The notes beneath the pieces were generated by a model. That model was given only the letters and a program-made list of their open reading frames with translations. It did no database searches and was not told where the DNA came from. A program made the translations under genes and the position numbers. A stretch of DNA of 64,000 bases from NCEH01 sp043195125 (lineage in GTDB: Bacteria; Pseudomonadota; Alphaproteobacteria; Rhizobiales; Xanthobacteraceae): NCBI RefSeq assembly GCF_043195125.1, contig NZ_JBAFWR010000013.1; one strand, given 5' to 3'. Below are positions 33,096-41,031 of the stretch, piece by piece; within the stretch, counting starts at the first letter, position 1; every line of letters begins with the position of its first letter.

Positions 33096-34607
33096 ATGCC
33101 GCACGACCGGATCCGCCTCGCCTCGCTCCTCGAAAAGGTGGTCTCCGCGGAGGAAGCCGCGTCCCACATCAAGGATGGGATGATGGTGGGCATGAGCGGC
33201 TTCACCCGCGCCGGCGAGGCCAAGGCCGTGCCCATGGCGCTCGCGGAACGAGCCAAGCGCGAGCCGTTCAAGATCACTCTCGTCACCGGCGCCTCGCTGG
33301 GCAACGACCTCGACAAGCAATTGGCCGAAGCCCACGTGCTCTCGCGCCGCATTCCGTTCCAGGCCGACCCGGCGCTGCGCAAGGCAATCAATTCCGGCGA
33401 GGTGATGTTCGTCGACCAGCACCTTTCCGAGACGGTGGAGCACCTGCGCACCCACCAGCTCGGCCCGATTGATGTCGCAGTGGTGGAGGCGGTGGCGATC
33501 ACCGCCCAGGGCGGCATCATCCCCACCACCTCAGTGGGCAATTCGGCCACCTTCGCGATCCTCGCGGAAAAAGTGATCATCGAGATCAACCTCTCCCAGC
33601 CGATGGAGCTGGAGGGGCTGCACGACATCTATATCCCCACCCGCAGGCCGTTCCGTGAGCCCATTCCCGTGGTGTCGCCGGAAAGCCGGGTCGGCCTGCC
33701 CTTCATCGCCATTCCGCCGGAGAAGATCGCCGCCATCGTGGTGACGAAGAAGCTGGATTCCGCCTCCACCGTCCTGCCGCCGGACCTGGAGACCGCCGCG
33801 ATCGCCGGCCATCTCATGGAATTCCTGAAGCATGAGGTGGCACGCGGGCGCCTCACCAACCGTCTCCAGCCGCTGCAGGCGGGCATCGGCACGATTGCGA
33901 ACGCGGTGATGCACGGCTTCATCGAGAGCCCGTTCCACGATTTGACCATGTATTCGGAAGTGCTGCAGGATTCCACCTTCGACCTGTTCGACGCCGGCAA
34001 GCTGAACTTCGCCTCGGGCTCCTCCATCACTTTGTCCAAGACGAAATATGACGCGGTGATCCCGCAGATCTCCCGCTACAAGCCGCGCCTGATCCTGCGG
34101 CCGCAGGAAATCTCCAACCATCCCGAGATCATCCGCCGGCTCGGCATCATCGCCATCAACACGGCGCTGGAGTTCGACATCTACGGCAACATCAATTCCA
34201 CCCATGTGGGCGGCACGATGATGATGAACGGCATCGGCGGCTCGGGGGATTTTGCGCGCAATGCCTATCTCTCGGTGTTCGTGACGAAATCCATCGCCAA
34301 GGCGGGCGCGCTCTCCTCCATCGTGCCGTTCGTGTCCCATGTGGACCATACCGAGCACGACGTGGACGTGGTGGTGACCGACATCGGCCTTGCCGATCTG
34401 CGCGAGCTGGCGCCGCGGGAGCGGGCGCGGCTGATCATCGCCAATTGCGTGCACCCGCTCTATCGTGACCAGATCGCCGATTATTTCGAGCGGGCGCTCG
34501 TCCGTGGCGGGCATACCCCGCATCTCATCGAGGAGGCGCTCTCCTGGCATGTGCGGGCGCGCGAAACCGGCTCCATGCTGCCGCCGCCGGCCAGCAAGAT
34601 CGCCTGA
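33096..34607 (+). CDS. Acetyl-CoA hydrolase/succinyl-CoA:acetate-type CoA-transferase
   Basis: 503-residue class I CoA-transferase. Family regions include MVGMSGFTRAGEAKAVP, GGIIPTTSVGNSATF, GIGTIANAV, TMYSEVLQDSTFDLFDAG and LEFDIYGNINSTHVGGTMMM. Glu288 in the TMYSEV segment is the probable catalytic residue, by analogy with AarC. It transfers CoA between acetate/propionate and succinate or hydrolyses acetyl-CoA. The start at 33096 has caggaag upstream. Located between DUF429 and a shared terminator. Confidence 0.88.
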   Translation: MPHDRIRLASLLEKVVSAEEAASHIKDGMMVGMSGFTRAGEAKAVPMALAERAKREPFKITLVTGASLGNDLDKQLAEAHVLSRRIPFQADPALRKAINSGEVMFVDQHLSETVEHLRTHQLGPIDVAVVEAVAITAQGGIIPTTSVGNSATFAILAEKVIIEINLSQPMELEGLHDIYIPTRRPFREPIPVVSPESRVGLPFIAIPPEKIAAIVVTKKLDSASTVLPPDLETAAIAGHLMEFLKHEVARGRLTNRLQPLQAGIGTIANAVMHGFIESPFHDLTMYSEVLQDSTFDLFDAGKLNFASGSSITLSKTKYDAVIPQISRYKPRLILRPQEISNHPEIIRRLGIIAINTALEFDIYGNINSTHVGGTMMMNGIGGSGDFARNAYLSVFVTKSIAKAGALSSIVPFVSHVDHTEHDVDVVVTDIGLADLRELAPRERARLIIANCVHPLYRDQIADYFERALVRGGHTPHLIEEALSWHVRARETGSMLPPPASKIA

Positions 34608-34626
34608 GCCCCTCGTCACAAGCGAA

Positions 34627-34672
34627 AACGGCCCTCCGAAGAGGGCCGTTCGAGCGTTGCGTGTTTTAGAAG
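34627..34672. terminator. Terminator between convergent CoA-transferase and asd
   Basis: A perfect 10-bp stem (aacggccctc with gagggccgtt) on a CGAA tetraloop at 34627-34650, followed by a TTTTA stretch near 34664. It could serve both convergent genes. Confidence 0.75.
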
Positions 34673-34679
34673 CTGAGCC

Positions 34680-35714
34680 TCACGCCGCCTTGCGGCGCGA
34701 GGTGATCAGCTTGCGGTTGATGAGCACTTCCGCGATCTGCACCGCGTTCAGCGCCGCGCCCTTGCGCAGATTGTCCGAGACGCACCAGAAAGCGATGCCA
34801 TTGTCCACGGTGGGGTCGTCGCGCAGGCGCGAGATATAGGTCGCGTCCTCGCCCGCCGCCTCGTGGGGGGTGGCATAGCCGCCCGGCTCGCGGGTATCGA
34901 GCAGCAGGATGCCCGGCGCATTGCGCAGGATCTTGCGCGCCTGCTCGGCATCGAGCGGCTTCTCAAATTCCACGTTCACCGATTCGGAATGGGAGATGAA
35001 CACCGGCACCCGCACGCAGGTGGCGGTGAGCTTGATCTTGGGATCGAGGATCTTCTTGGTCTCGACCACCATCTTCCATTCTTCCTTCGTGTACCCGTCC
35101 TCCATGAACACGTCGATCTGGGGGATCAGGTTGAAGGCGATGCGCTTGGGAAAAATCTTCGGCTCGACCGGATCGGAGACGAAGATCGCCCGGGTCTGGG
35201 CGAACAGCTCGTCCATGGCATCCTTGCCGGCGCCGGAGACGGACTGGTAGGTGGAGACCACCACGCGCTTGATCGTCGCGGCATCATGAAGCGGCTTCAG
35301 CGCCACCACCAATTGCGCGGTTGAGCAATTGGGATTGGCGATGATGTTCTTCTTCTTGAAGCCGACGATGGCGTCGGCATTCACTTCCGGAACGATCAGC
35401 GGCACGTCGGGATCGGTGCGCCATTGCGAGGAATTGTCGATCACGACACAGCCCGCGGCGCCGATCTTCGGCGAGAATTCCTTCGACACGGCTCCGCCGG
35501 CCGACATCAGGCAGATGTCGGTGTCGGAGAAGTCGTACGTGGCGAGATCCTTCACTTTCAGGGTTTTGTCGCCGAACGAGACCTCGGTTCCCATGGACCG
35601 GCGCGACGCAAGCGCGACCACCTCGTCCGCGGGGAAGCCCCGCTCGTCGAGGATCGAAAGGATCTCCCGGCCCACATTGCCTGTGGCGCCGGCGACGGCG
35701 ACCTTGTAACCCAT
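34680..35714 (-). CDS. asd: Aspartate-semialdehyde dehydrogenase
   Basis: Reduces aspartyl phosphate to aspartate semialdehyde for lysine, threonine, methionine and diaminopimelate synthesis. It is 344 aa with NADPH motif VAGATGNVGRE, nucleophile Cys130 in NPNCSTAQ, and the substrate His region in VRVPVFISHSESVNVE. Met1 has a suitable aaggg ribosome binding site. A single gene with no linked lysine genes here. Confidence 0.96.
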   Translation of the reverse strand: MGYKVAVAGATGNVGREILSILDERGFPADEVVALASRRSMGTEVSFGDKTLKVKDLATYDFSDTDICLMSAGGAVSKEFSPKIGAAGCVVIDNSSQWRTDPDVPLIVPEVNADAIVGFKKKNIIANPNCSTAQLVVALKPLHDAATIKRVVVSTYQSVSGAGKDAMDELFAQTRAIFVSDPVEPKIFPKRIAFNLIPQIDVFMEDGYTKEEWKMVVETKKILDPKIKLTATCVRVPVFISHSESVNVEFEKPLDAEQARKILRNAPGILLLDTREPGGYATPHEAAGEDATYISRLRDDPTVDNGIAFWCVSDNLRKGAALNAVQIAEVLINRKLITSRRKAA

Positions 35715-35959
35715 GTTCTTCCCTTGAAGTTGCCGGTCTCACATGCCGGAGGGCCGTGATTTAAGCTCTCGCGCGGCTTTGCGCAATGGATGGGGTGCGA
35801 TGCGGTGCAATGGCGTGCGGCGACGGGGTGTTGCTGGCGGGTCACGCGATCGCGTCCTCAGTAAAGGAACCGACCTCGACCGTGAGGGTTTCCTTGCTTA
35901 CAATGCGTTCGTGCCGTAACCGGAATCGGAACGGCTCATGTGTCGTGCTGGAGGGTCCT

Positions 35960-36292
35960 ATGCGTTTCGCGCCGCTTCTCACCATCGCCGCTGCGTTGAC
36001 GTTCGCGTCCGTCGGCATGGCCGAGGCCCAGACCGCCTCAAGCACGACCACGACCACCAGCACCACCACGACCAAGCAGACCAGTGCGAAGGTGTCCAAG
36101 CCCCGCACCAAGATCGTCGTTACCAAGCGCTCGCCGCTGGATGCCGGCACGGTGGTGAAGCCCGGTTCCAAGTCCTATCTCGATTATGCGTTGCCGGCGG
36201 AATATAATTATCCGACCTATGGCGCAGGCCAGTCGACGATCGTTCCGGGACGCTATCCGCTGCCGGACCGCTTCTATCTTCCGGGCTATTGA
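35960..36292 (+). CDS. Small secreted Thr/Ser-rich protein, function unknown
   Basis: 110 residues. A signal peptide (RFAPLLTIAAALTFASVGMA) is followed by a cluster of Ser/Thr residues (about 38% of residues 24-43), then a basic TKIVVTKRSPLDAGT segment and a Tyr/Pro-rich tail (YPTYGAG, RYPLPDRFYLPGY). It is presumably periplasmic. A good ribosome binding site (ggaggg) precedes the ATG. It ends 83 bp before cysT and is not obviously part of that operon. Confidence 0.7.
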   Translation: MRFAPLLTIAAALTFASVGMAEAQTASSTTTTTSTTTTKQTSAKVSKPRTKIVVTKRSPLDAGTVVKPGSKSYLDYALPAEYNYPTYGAGQSTIVPGRYPLPDRFYLPGY

Positions 36293-36375
36293 TCTTCACA
36301 GGGGCCTGCGCGCCGCCCGTTCCTTGAGGGCGGGCACAATCGGCGACGGTCTGCGCGCGATATAAGGGACCTTTC

Positions 36376-37197
36376 ATGTTCAGCGTCATTCCGGGCTTCC
36401 GTTTGTCGCTCGGCATCACGCTCACCTATCTCGGCCTGATCGTTCTTTTGCCCATCGCCGCCTTGCTGCTGAAAGCCGGGGATGTGGGGTTCGCGCGCTA
36501 TATTGCGATCATCACCTCGCCGCGCACGCTGGCGTCGTTCCAGGTCACCTTCACCACCGCCGCCGCTGCCACGGCCTTCAATGCGGTGTATGGCCTTGCC
36601 CTCGCCTGGGTGCTGGTGCGCTATGAGTTTCCCGGCAAGCGCTGGCTCGATGCGCTGGTGGACGTCCCGTTCGCCTTGCCGACGGCGGTCGCCGGGCTCG
36701 CGCTGACGGCGCTGTTCGCGAAGAACGGCTGGTTCGGCCGGCCGCTGGCGGAGTGGGGCATTCAGGTGGCCTACGCCCCCGCCGGCATCGCCTGCGCCAT
36801 GGCGTTCACCAGCCTGCCGTTTGTGGTGCGCACCGTCCAGCCGGTGCTGGAGGACCTCGCCGCCGATGTGGAGGAGGCCGCGACCACGCTCGGCGCCTCC
36901 GATCTGCGCGTGTTCTGGACCGTGATCCTGCCGGCCATCTTTCCGGCCTTCCTGGCGGGCTGCTCGCTGGCCTTCGCCCGCTCGCTCGGCGAATTCGGCG
37001 CCGTGGTGTTCATCGCCGGCAACCAGCCCTTCCGCACCGAGATCGTAGCGCTGCTCGCCTTTATCCGCATCGAGGAATATGACTACCCCGCCGCCGCCGC
37101 CATCGCGGCCACCATGCTGGGTCTCGCCTTCCTGCTGTTGGTGAGCGTCAATCTCATCCAGGCGTGGCACCAGCGCCGCGCCATCCGAGAGGATTGA
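36376..37197 (+). CDS. cysT: Sulfate/thiosulfate ABC transporter permease CysT (CysU)
   Basis: 273-residue inner-membrane permease with six helices. CysT features are LPIAALLLKAG, VPFALPTAVAGLALTALF, the EAA loop EEAATTLGASDLRVFW and SLGEFGAVVFIAGN. It forms a heterodimer with CysW. The substrate-binding protein (CysP/Sbp) normally precedes it but is absent here. A good ribosome binding site (aaggga) precedes the ATG. Confidence 0.92.
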   Translation: MFSVIPGFRLSLGITLTYLGLIVLLPIAALLLKAGDVGFARYIAIITSPRTLASFQVTFTTAAAATAFNAVYGLALAWVLVRYEFPGKRWLDALVDVPFALPTAVAGLALTALFAKNGWFGRPLAEWGIQVAYAPAGIACAMAFTSLPFVVRTVQPVLEDLAADVEEAATTLGASDLRVFWTVILPAIFPAFLAGCSLAFARSLGEFGAVVFIAGNQPFRTEIVALLAFIRIEEYDYPAAAAIAATMLGLAFLLLVSVNLIQAWHQRRAIRED

Positions 37198-37200
37198 GCC

Positions 37201-38073
37201 ATGAGCGATCAGGCGTCTCCCGCGCGCCGCCGGGTCGGCGATGGATTCCTCACGCGCACCATCCTTGTGGCGCTGGTGATGGCGGTCACGGTCTTCGTTC
37301 TGCTGGCGCCGCTCGCCTCGATCTTCTCGGAAGCCTTCGGGCGTGGCTGGGCCACCTTCGCCGAGAGCCTGGTGCGACCCGACACGCTGCACGCCATGGG
37401 GCTCACGCTTTTCGCCGCGCTGGTGTGCGTGCCGGTGAATGTGGCCTTCGGCATCGCCGCGGCCTGGACCGTGGCGAAGTTCTCCTTCCCCGGCCGCGGC
37501 TTGCTGCTGGCGGTGATCGAGCTTCCCTTCTCCATCTCGCCCATCGTCGCGGGTGTCGCCTATCTGTTCGTCTATGGCGCGCAGGGGCTGCTGGGGCCGT
37601 TCCTGCAGGCGCATGACATCAAGATCATGTTCGCCATTCCCGCCATCATCCTGGCCAGCCTGTTCGTGACGGCGCCGTTCGTCGCGCGCGAGATCGTGCC
37701 GCTGATGATGGCCCAGGGCCGCGACGAGGAGGAGGCGGCGGTGACGCTCGGTGCCTCGGGTTGGCGCATCCTGCGCACCGTGACGCTGCCGAACGTGCGC
37801 TTCGCGCTGCTGTACGGTGCCACCCTGTGCAATGCGCGGGTGATGGGCGAGTTCGGCGCCGTGTCGATCGTGTCCGGCAATATTCGCGGCCAGACCTCCA
37901 CCTTGCCGCTGCAGATCGAGCTGCTCTACCAGGACAGCCAGGTGGCGGCCGCCTTTGCCGCAGCGACGGTTCTGGCGGCGGTCGCGCTGTTCACGCTGGT
38001 GGCGAAATTGATCATCGAGCGGCTGGATTCCGAACGCGCCCGGCTCGAAGTGCCGCGCGGCGTCGGTCACTGA
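37201..38073 (+). CDS. cysW: Sulfate/thiosulfate ABC transporter permease CysW
   Basis: 290-residue permease. CysW features are LAPLASIFSEAFGRGW, ELPFSISPIVAGVAYLFVYG, the EAA loop EEAAVTLGASGWRILR, and GEFGAVSIVSGNIRGQTSTL. It begins 3 bp after the cysT stop, so the two are co-translated. The ATPase CysA would be expected next but is replaced by the convergent lapA gene. Confidence 0.92.
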   Translation: MSDQASPARRRVGDGFLTRTILVALVMAVTVFVLLAPLASIFSEAFGRGWATFAESLVRPDTLHAMGLTLFAALVCVPVNVAFGIAAAWTVAKFSFPGRGLLLAVIELPFSISPIVAGVAYLFVYGAQGLLGPFLQAHDIKIMFAIPAIILASLFVTAPFVAREIVPLMMAQGRDEEEAAVTLGASGWRILRTVTLPNVRFALLYGATLCNARVMGEFGAVSIVSGNIRGQTSTLPLQIELLYQDSQVAAAFAAATVLAAVALFTLVAKLIIERLDSERARLEVPRGVGH

Positions 38074-38183
38074 TCCGGGAATTTCCGGTCGCCATCTTCA
38101 GCGGAAGCGAAAAGGGAGGGCGGCGGCGACCCCATGCTGAGCCGGCGTAGGCCCGCGCCTCACGCCGTTACGCATAGGTCGGA

Positions 38184-38516
38184 TCAGGCGTTGCGGATTG
38201 GGGCCGGCAGGGCCGGTGCGCCGGAGGCCGAACGCGGCGGCTCCGGGGGCAGCATCCTGCGGGCGCGCTTGGCTTCCTTGCGGAAGCGGCGTTGGCCGAG
38301 CCAGGTGACGGCACCGCCGATGACGACGCCGGCGATCAGCGTCGCAAAGATCAGTGCGAACAGCGGCAGGGTCACGGCCAAGGTGGTGGAATCGGGGCTG
38401 AACGGGTCCAGCGACACCGTCACCATCTTGCGATTGGCAACGGCCAGGGCCACGACGATGATGCACACCGGCAGGCCGATGAGAACGGAAAGAAAGCGCC
38501 GCACGGACAGAATCAT
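38184..38516 (-). CDS. lapA: LapA domain (DUF1049) membrane protein
   Basis: 110 residues with two transmembrane helices (about 5-28 and 47-70) linked by the short VTVSLDPFSP segment typical of the lipopolysaccharide assembly protein A domain. The C-terminal tail is basic then Pro/Ala-rich. It overlaps the ihfB stop by 4 bp (ATGA), so the two genes are co-translated; ihfB-lapA is a common alphaproteobacterial pair. Confidence 0.88.
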   Translation of the reverse strand: MILSVRRFLSVLIGLPVCIIVVALAVANRKMVTVSLDPFSPDSTTLAVTLPLFALIFATLIAGVVIGGAVTWLGQRRFRKEAKRARRMLPPEPPRSASGAPALPAPIRNA

Positions 38517-38797
38517 CCCTCGATGTTGAGACGCTCGCGCATCTCCTTGCCGGTCTTGAAATAGGGGACGATCTTCTCGTCCACGTCCACCTGCTTGCCG
38601 GTGCGCGGGTTACGGCCGGTGCGTGCGTCGCGCTTCTTCACGGAGAAGGCGCCAAAGCCACGCAATTCCACCCGGTCGCCACGGGCCAGGGCGGAGACGA
38701 TTTGCTCCAGGATGGCGTTGACGATGTTTTCCACGTCCCGCTGATAAAGATGCGGGTTCGCCTCGGCGATCTTTTGGACCAGCTCGGACTTAATCAT
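38513..38797 (-). CDS. ihfB: Integration host factor beta subunit
   Basis: 94-residue nucleoid DNA-bending protein. It shows IKSELVQKIAEANPHLYQRD, GFGAFSVKKRDARTGRNPRT and the DNA-intercalating Pro of the arm (GRNPRTGK). The GTGK-DVDEKIVPYF tail is IHF-like rather than HU-like. It partners with IhfA, which lies elsewhere. It is 124 bp downstream of sppA and overlaps lapA. Confidence 0.95.
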   Translation of the reverse strand: MIKSELVQKIAEANPHLYQRDVENIVNAILEQIVSALARGDRVELRGFGAFSVKKRDARTGRNPRTGKQVDVDEKIVPYFKTGKEMRERLNIEG

Positions 38798-38920
38798 GAC
38801 CGCTCAGCTTCCTTCGGGACCGATCCATGGGCGCCCGCAACCCAATTCGGGTGCCGGCTCGTACACGCGTCCCCAGGTTGCGGGGGCGATGGGGTGGATG
38901 TTCGTGTTCCGCCTATGGCT

Positions 38921-39892
38921 TCACGACCCGATCTGAGGGTGCCAGAGGGCCAATAACCCGTCAAGCTGAGTGCGTTCCAGGGCGCCCCTCGCGATCTGCG
39001 ACACAAGCTGCGCGGCTTCCTGCAGGCCCACCGCCGAGAGCAGCCAGGACGCGCTGCCGCGCAGCCAGCCGAACTCGTCGCCGGCGGTCTTGCTGGACCA
39101 GGTGCGGGTGCGCAGACGCTCGGGAATGCCCTTCTCCCGGCTCAGCCAGGCGCGCGCGGTGCGCTCGTCGCCCAGTTCGTCCACCAATTGCAATTCCAGT
39201 CCCTGGTGGCCGGTGAAGACCCGCCCGTCGGTGACGGTGGCGAGTTTCGCGTCCGAGAGGGCGCGGCGTTCCGCCACGAGGCCCTTGAACCAATCATAGC
39301 TGTCCACGACCAGCGCATTGATGGCGGCGCGCGCCTCGGGGCTGGTGGGCTCATAGCCGTTGGGCGCAGCTTTCAGGGGGGAGGACTTGATGTCCTCCAT
39401 CTTCACCCCGACGTTCTTGAGCAGGTCCGTGACATTGGGGAATTGGAAGATCACCCCGATGGAGCCGACCAGCGAATTGCGCCGGGCGACGATATGGTCC
39501 GCTCCCATGGCCGCGATATAGGCGCCGGACGCCGCCATGCCTTCCACCACCGCCACCACCGGCTTCTTTTCCGCGAGGCGGCGCAGGGCGTCGAACAATT
39601 GCTCGGAGCCGGTGACCGTGCCGCCGGGGCTGTCGATGGAGAGGATCACCGCCGAGGCGCGGGATTTCGCGATCCGGTCGATCAGCTCCACCCGGTCGCG
39701 GTCATTGCGGATGATGCCGCCGATGATGAGGCGCGCCACATGGGGCGAGGACTCAAGATCGGAGCGGCCGACCGCATAATAGGTGGCCCCGCCGATGGCC
39801 AGAACCAGGGCCAGCACCGCCAGGGTGCGCCAGAACGTGAGCTTGTGCCGCAAGCGGCGGCGGTCGACGATCTGGTCCACGTCCAGCGACAT
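38921..39892 (-). CDS. sppA: Signal peptide peptidase SppA, S49 family
   Basis: 323-residue membrane-anchored serine protease that degrades cleaved signal peptides. A transmembrane segment covers residues about 24-43 (TLAVLALVLAIGGATYYAV). The S49 features are ILSIDSPGGTVTGSEQLFDA, VVEGMAASGAYIAAMGADHI, with the catalytic Ser in AASGAY, and SLVGSIGVIFQFPN. The ATG at 39892 is chosen; the frame extends upstream without family similarity. Upstream and divergent is the carbonic anhydrase gene. Confidence 0.93.
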   Translation of the reverse strand: MSLDVDQIVDRRRLRHKLTFWRTLAVLALVLAIGGATYYAVGRSDLESSPHVARLIIGGIIRNDRDRVELIDRIAKSRASAVILSIDSPGGTVTGSEQLFDALRRLAEKKPVVAVVEGMAASGAYIAAMGADHIVARRNSLVGSIGVIFQFPNVTDLLKNVGVKMEDIKSSPLKAAPNGYEPTSPEARAAINALVVDSYDWFKGLVAERRALSDAKLATVTDGRVFTGHQGLELQLVDELGDERTARAWLSREKGIPERLRTRTWSSKTAGDEFGWLRGSASWLLSAVGLQEAAQLVSQIARGALERTQLDGLLALWHPQIGS

Positions 39893-40133
39893 TGCGCTTC
39901 TCCTGCCGCCCCCGGCCCCGTCAGTTAAGCGTGCGCGTGGCCTTTGGCAACCCGCCATCCGGTTGGCGCCACATCTCTTGAGTCGGCAAGGTTTTCTGCC
40001 TCTTCCGGCGTCGGCCTCGCTGTGCCCAAGGATCTGTTCCATTTTGGCGAGGATCGCAGCTTAAGCGTGGCATGCGTGTGCAACCCTAGCTATGTTTCCG
40101 CTCGCAGAAACGCTTACTGGGGGCATAAACAAA

Positions 40134-40886
40134 ATGTCTTTCACGCGTCGCAGTTTTCTCAAGGGCCTGGCCGCATGTCCGCTTTGCGCGCAGGCGGCCC
40201 TGGCCGATTCCACTGTCCACTGGACCTATGAAGGCCACGGCGGACCGAGCGAATGGGGTCAGTTGGCGGGCGATTTCAAGACCTGTCAGGTTGGCGCCCA
40301 GCAATCGCCCATCGATCTCGACGCCAGCGTCGCGACCGTGCTGCATCCGGTTGTTCCCGACTGGAAGCCGCAGATGTTCAAGGTCACCAATAACGGCCAC
40401 ACGATCCAGGCCGACGCCACCGCCGCGTCCAGCAGCGTCACCCTCGGCAAGACATCGTACGAGCTCCGGCAGTTTCATTTCCATGCCCCGAGCGAGCACG
40501 CGCTCGGCGGCGAGCGCACCGCGATGGAGGCACATTTCGTTCATGCCGCTCCCGCCGGCGGCCTCGCGGTGATCGGCGTCTTCATGAAGGCAGGCAAGAA
40601 GAACGACGCCTTCGCGACCGTCATGGCAGCGGCACCCAAGACCGAGGGTGGGGCCCTGCTGAAGGACGCCATGGACGTCAGCGCGTTCCTGCCGGGCGAC
40701 CGCACGCTGTATCGCTACGAAGGCTCGCTCACCACGCCGCCCTGCGCGGAAGTGGTGGATTGGAACGTGTTTGCCACGTCCATCGAAGTCGCTCAGGCCG
40801 ACATCGACGCGTTCCGCGCCATCTTCCAGATGAATGCGCGTCCGCTCCAGGCGGTGAATCGCCGCTTCATCCTGCGGCTGAACTGA
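40134..40886 (+). CDS. cah: Alpha-type carbonic anhydrase with Tat signal
   Basis: 250-residue periplasmic zinc enzyme that hydrates CO2. A twin-arginine signal (TRRSFLKG) opens the protein, followed by a hydrophobic stretch with two cysteines. The zinc ligands are His115 and His117 (QFHFHAPSEH) and His134 (EAHFVH); His89 (NNGHT) is in the position of the proton-shuttle histidine. YRYEGSLTTPPCAEVVDW near residue 200 is the substrate-pocket motif. It is a single gene between sppA and rpsA, where many relatives have these two adjacent. A terminator lies 85 bp after it. Confidence 0.93.
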   Translation: MSFTRRSFLKGLAACPLCAQAALADSTVHWTYEGHGGPSEWGQLAGDFKTCQVGAQQSPIDLDASVATVLHPVVPDWKPQMFKVTNNGHTIQADATAASSSVTLGKTSYELRQFHFHAPSEHALGGERTAMEAHFVHAAPAGGLAVIGVFMKAGKKNDAFATVMAAAPKTEGGALLKDAMDVSAFLPGDRTLYRYEGSLTTPPCAEVVDWNVFATSIEVAQADIDAFRAIFQMNARPLQAVNRRFILRLN

Positions 40887-40970
40887 TCCGCGGCCTGCCG
40901 GGCGCGGGCGGAGCGGCTCCCCGCTCATCCGTGCCAGCGGGGCAATTCCCCGATCCGGCGTCACCAATAA

Positions 40971-41003
40971 AAAAGGCCGGCGCGAGGCCGGCCTTTCTCT
41001 TTT
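40971..41003. terminator. Bidirectional terminator between carbonic anhydrase and rpsA
   Basis: A 9-10 bp stem (aaaggccgg with ccggccttt) flanked by AATAAAAA and TTTCTCTTTT. It can end both convergent genes. Confidence 0.85.
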
Positions 41004-41031
41004 CGTGGAGCGGGTGCCCGAAGGCGACCGA

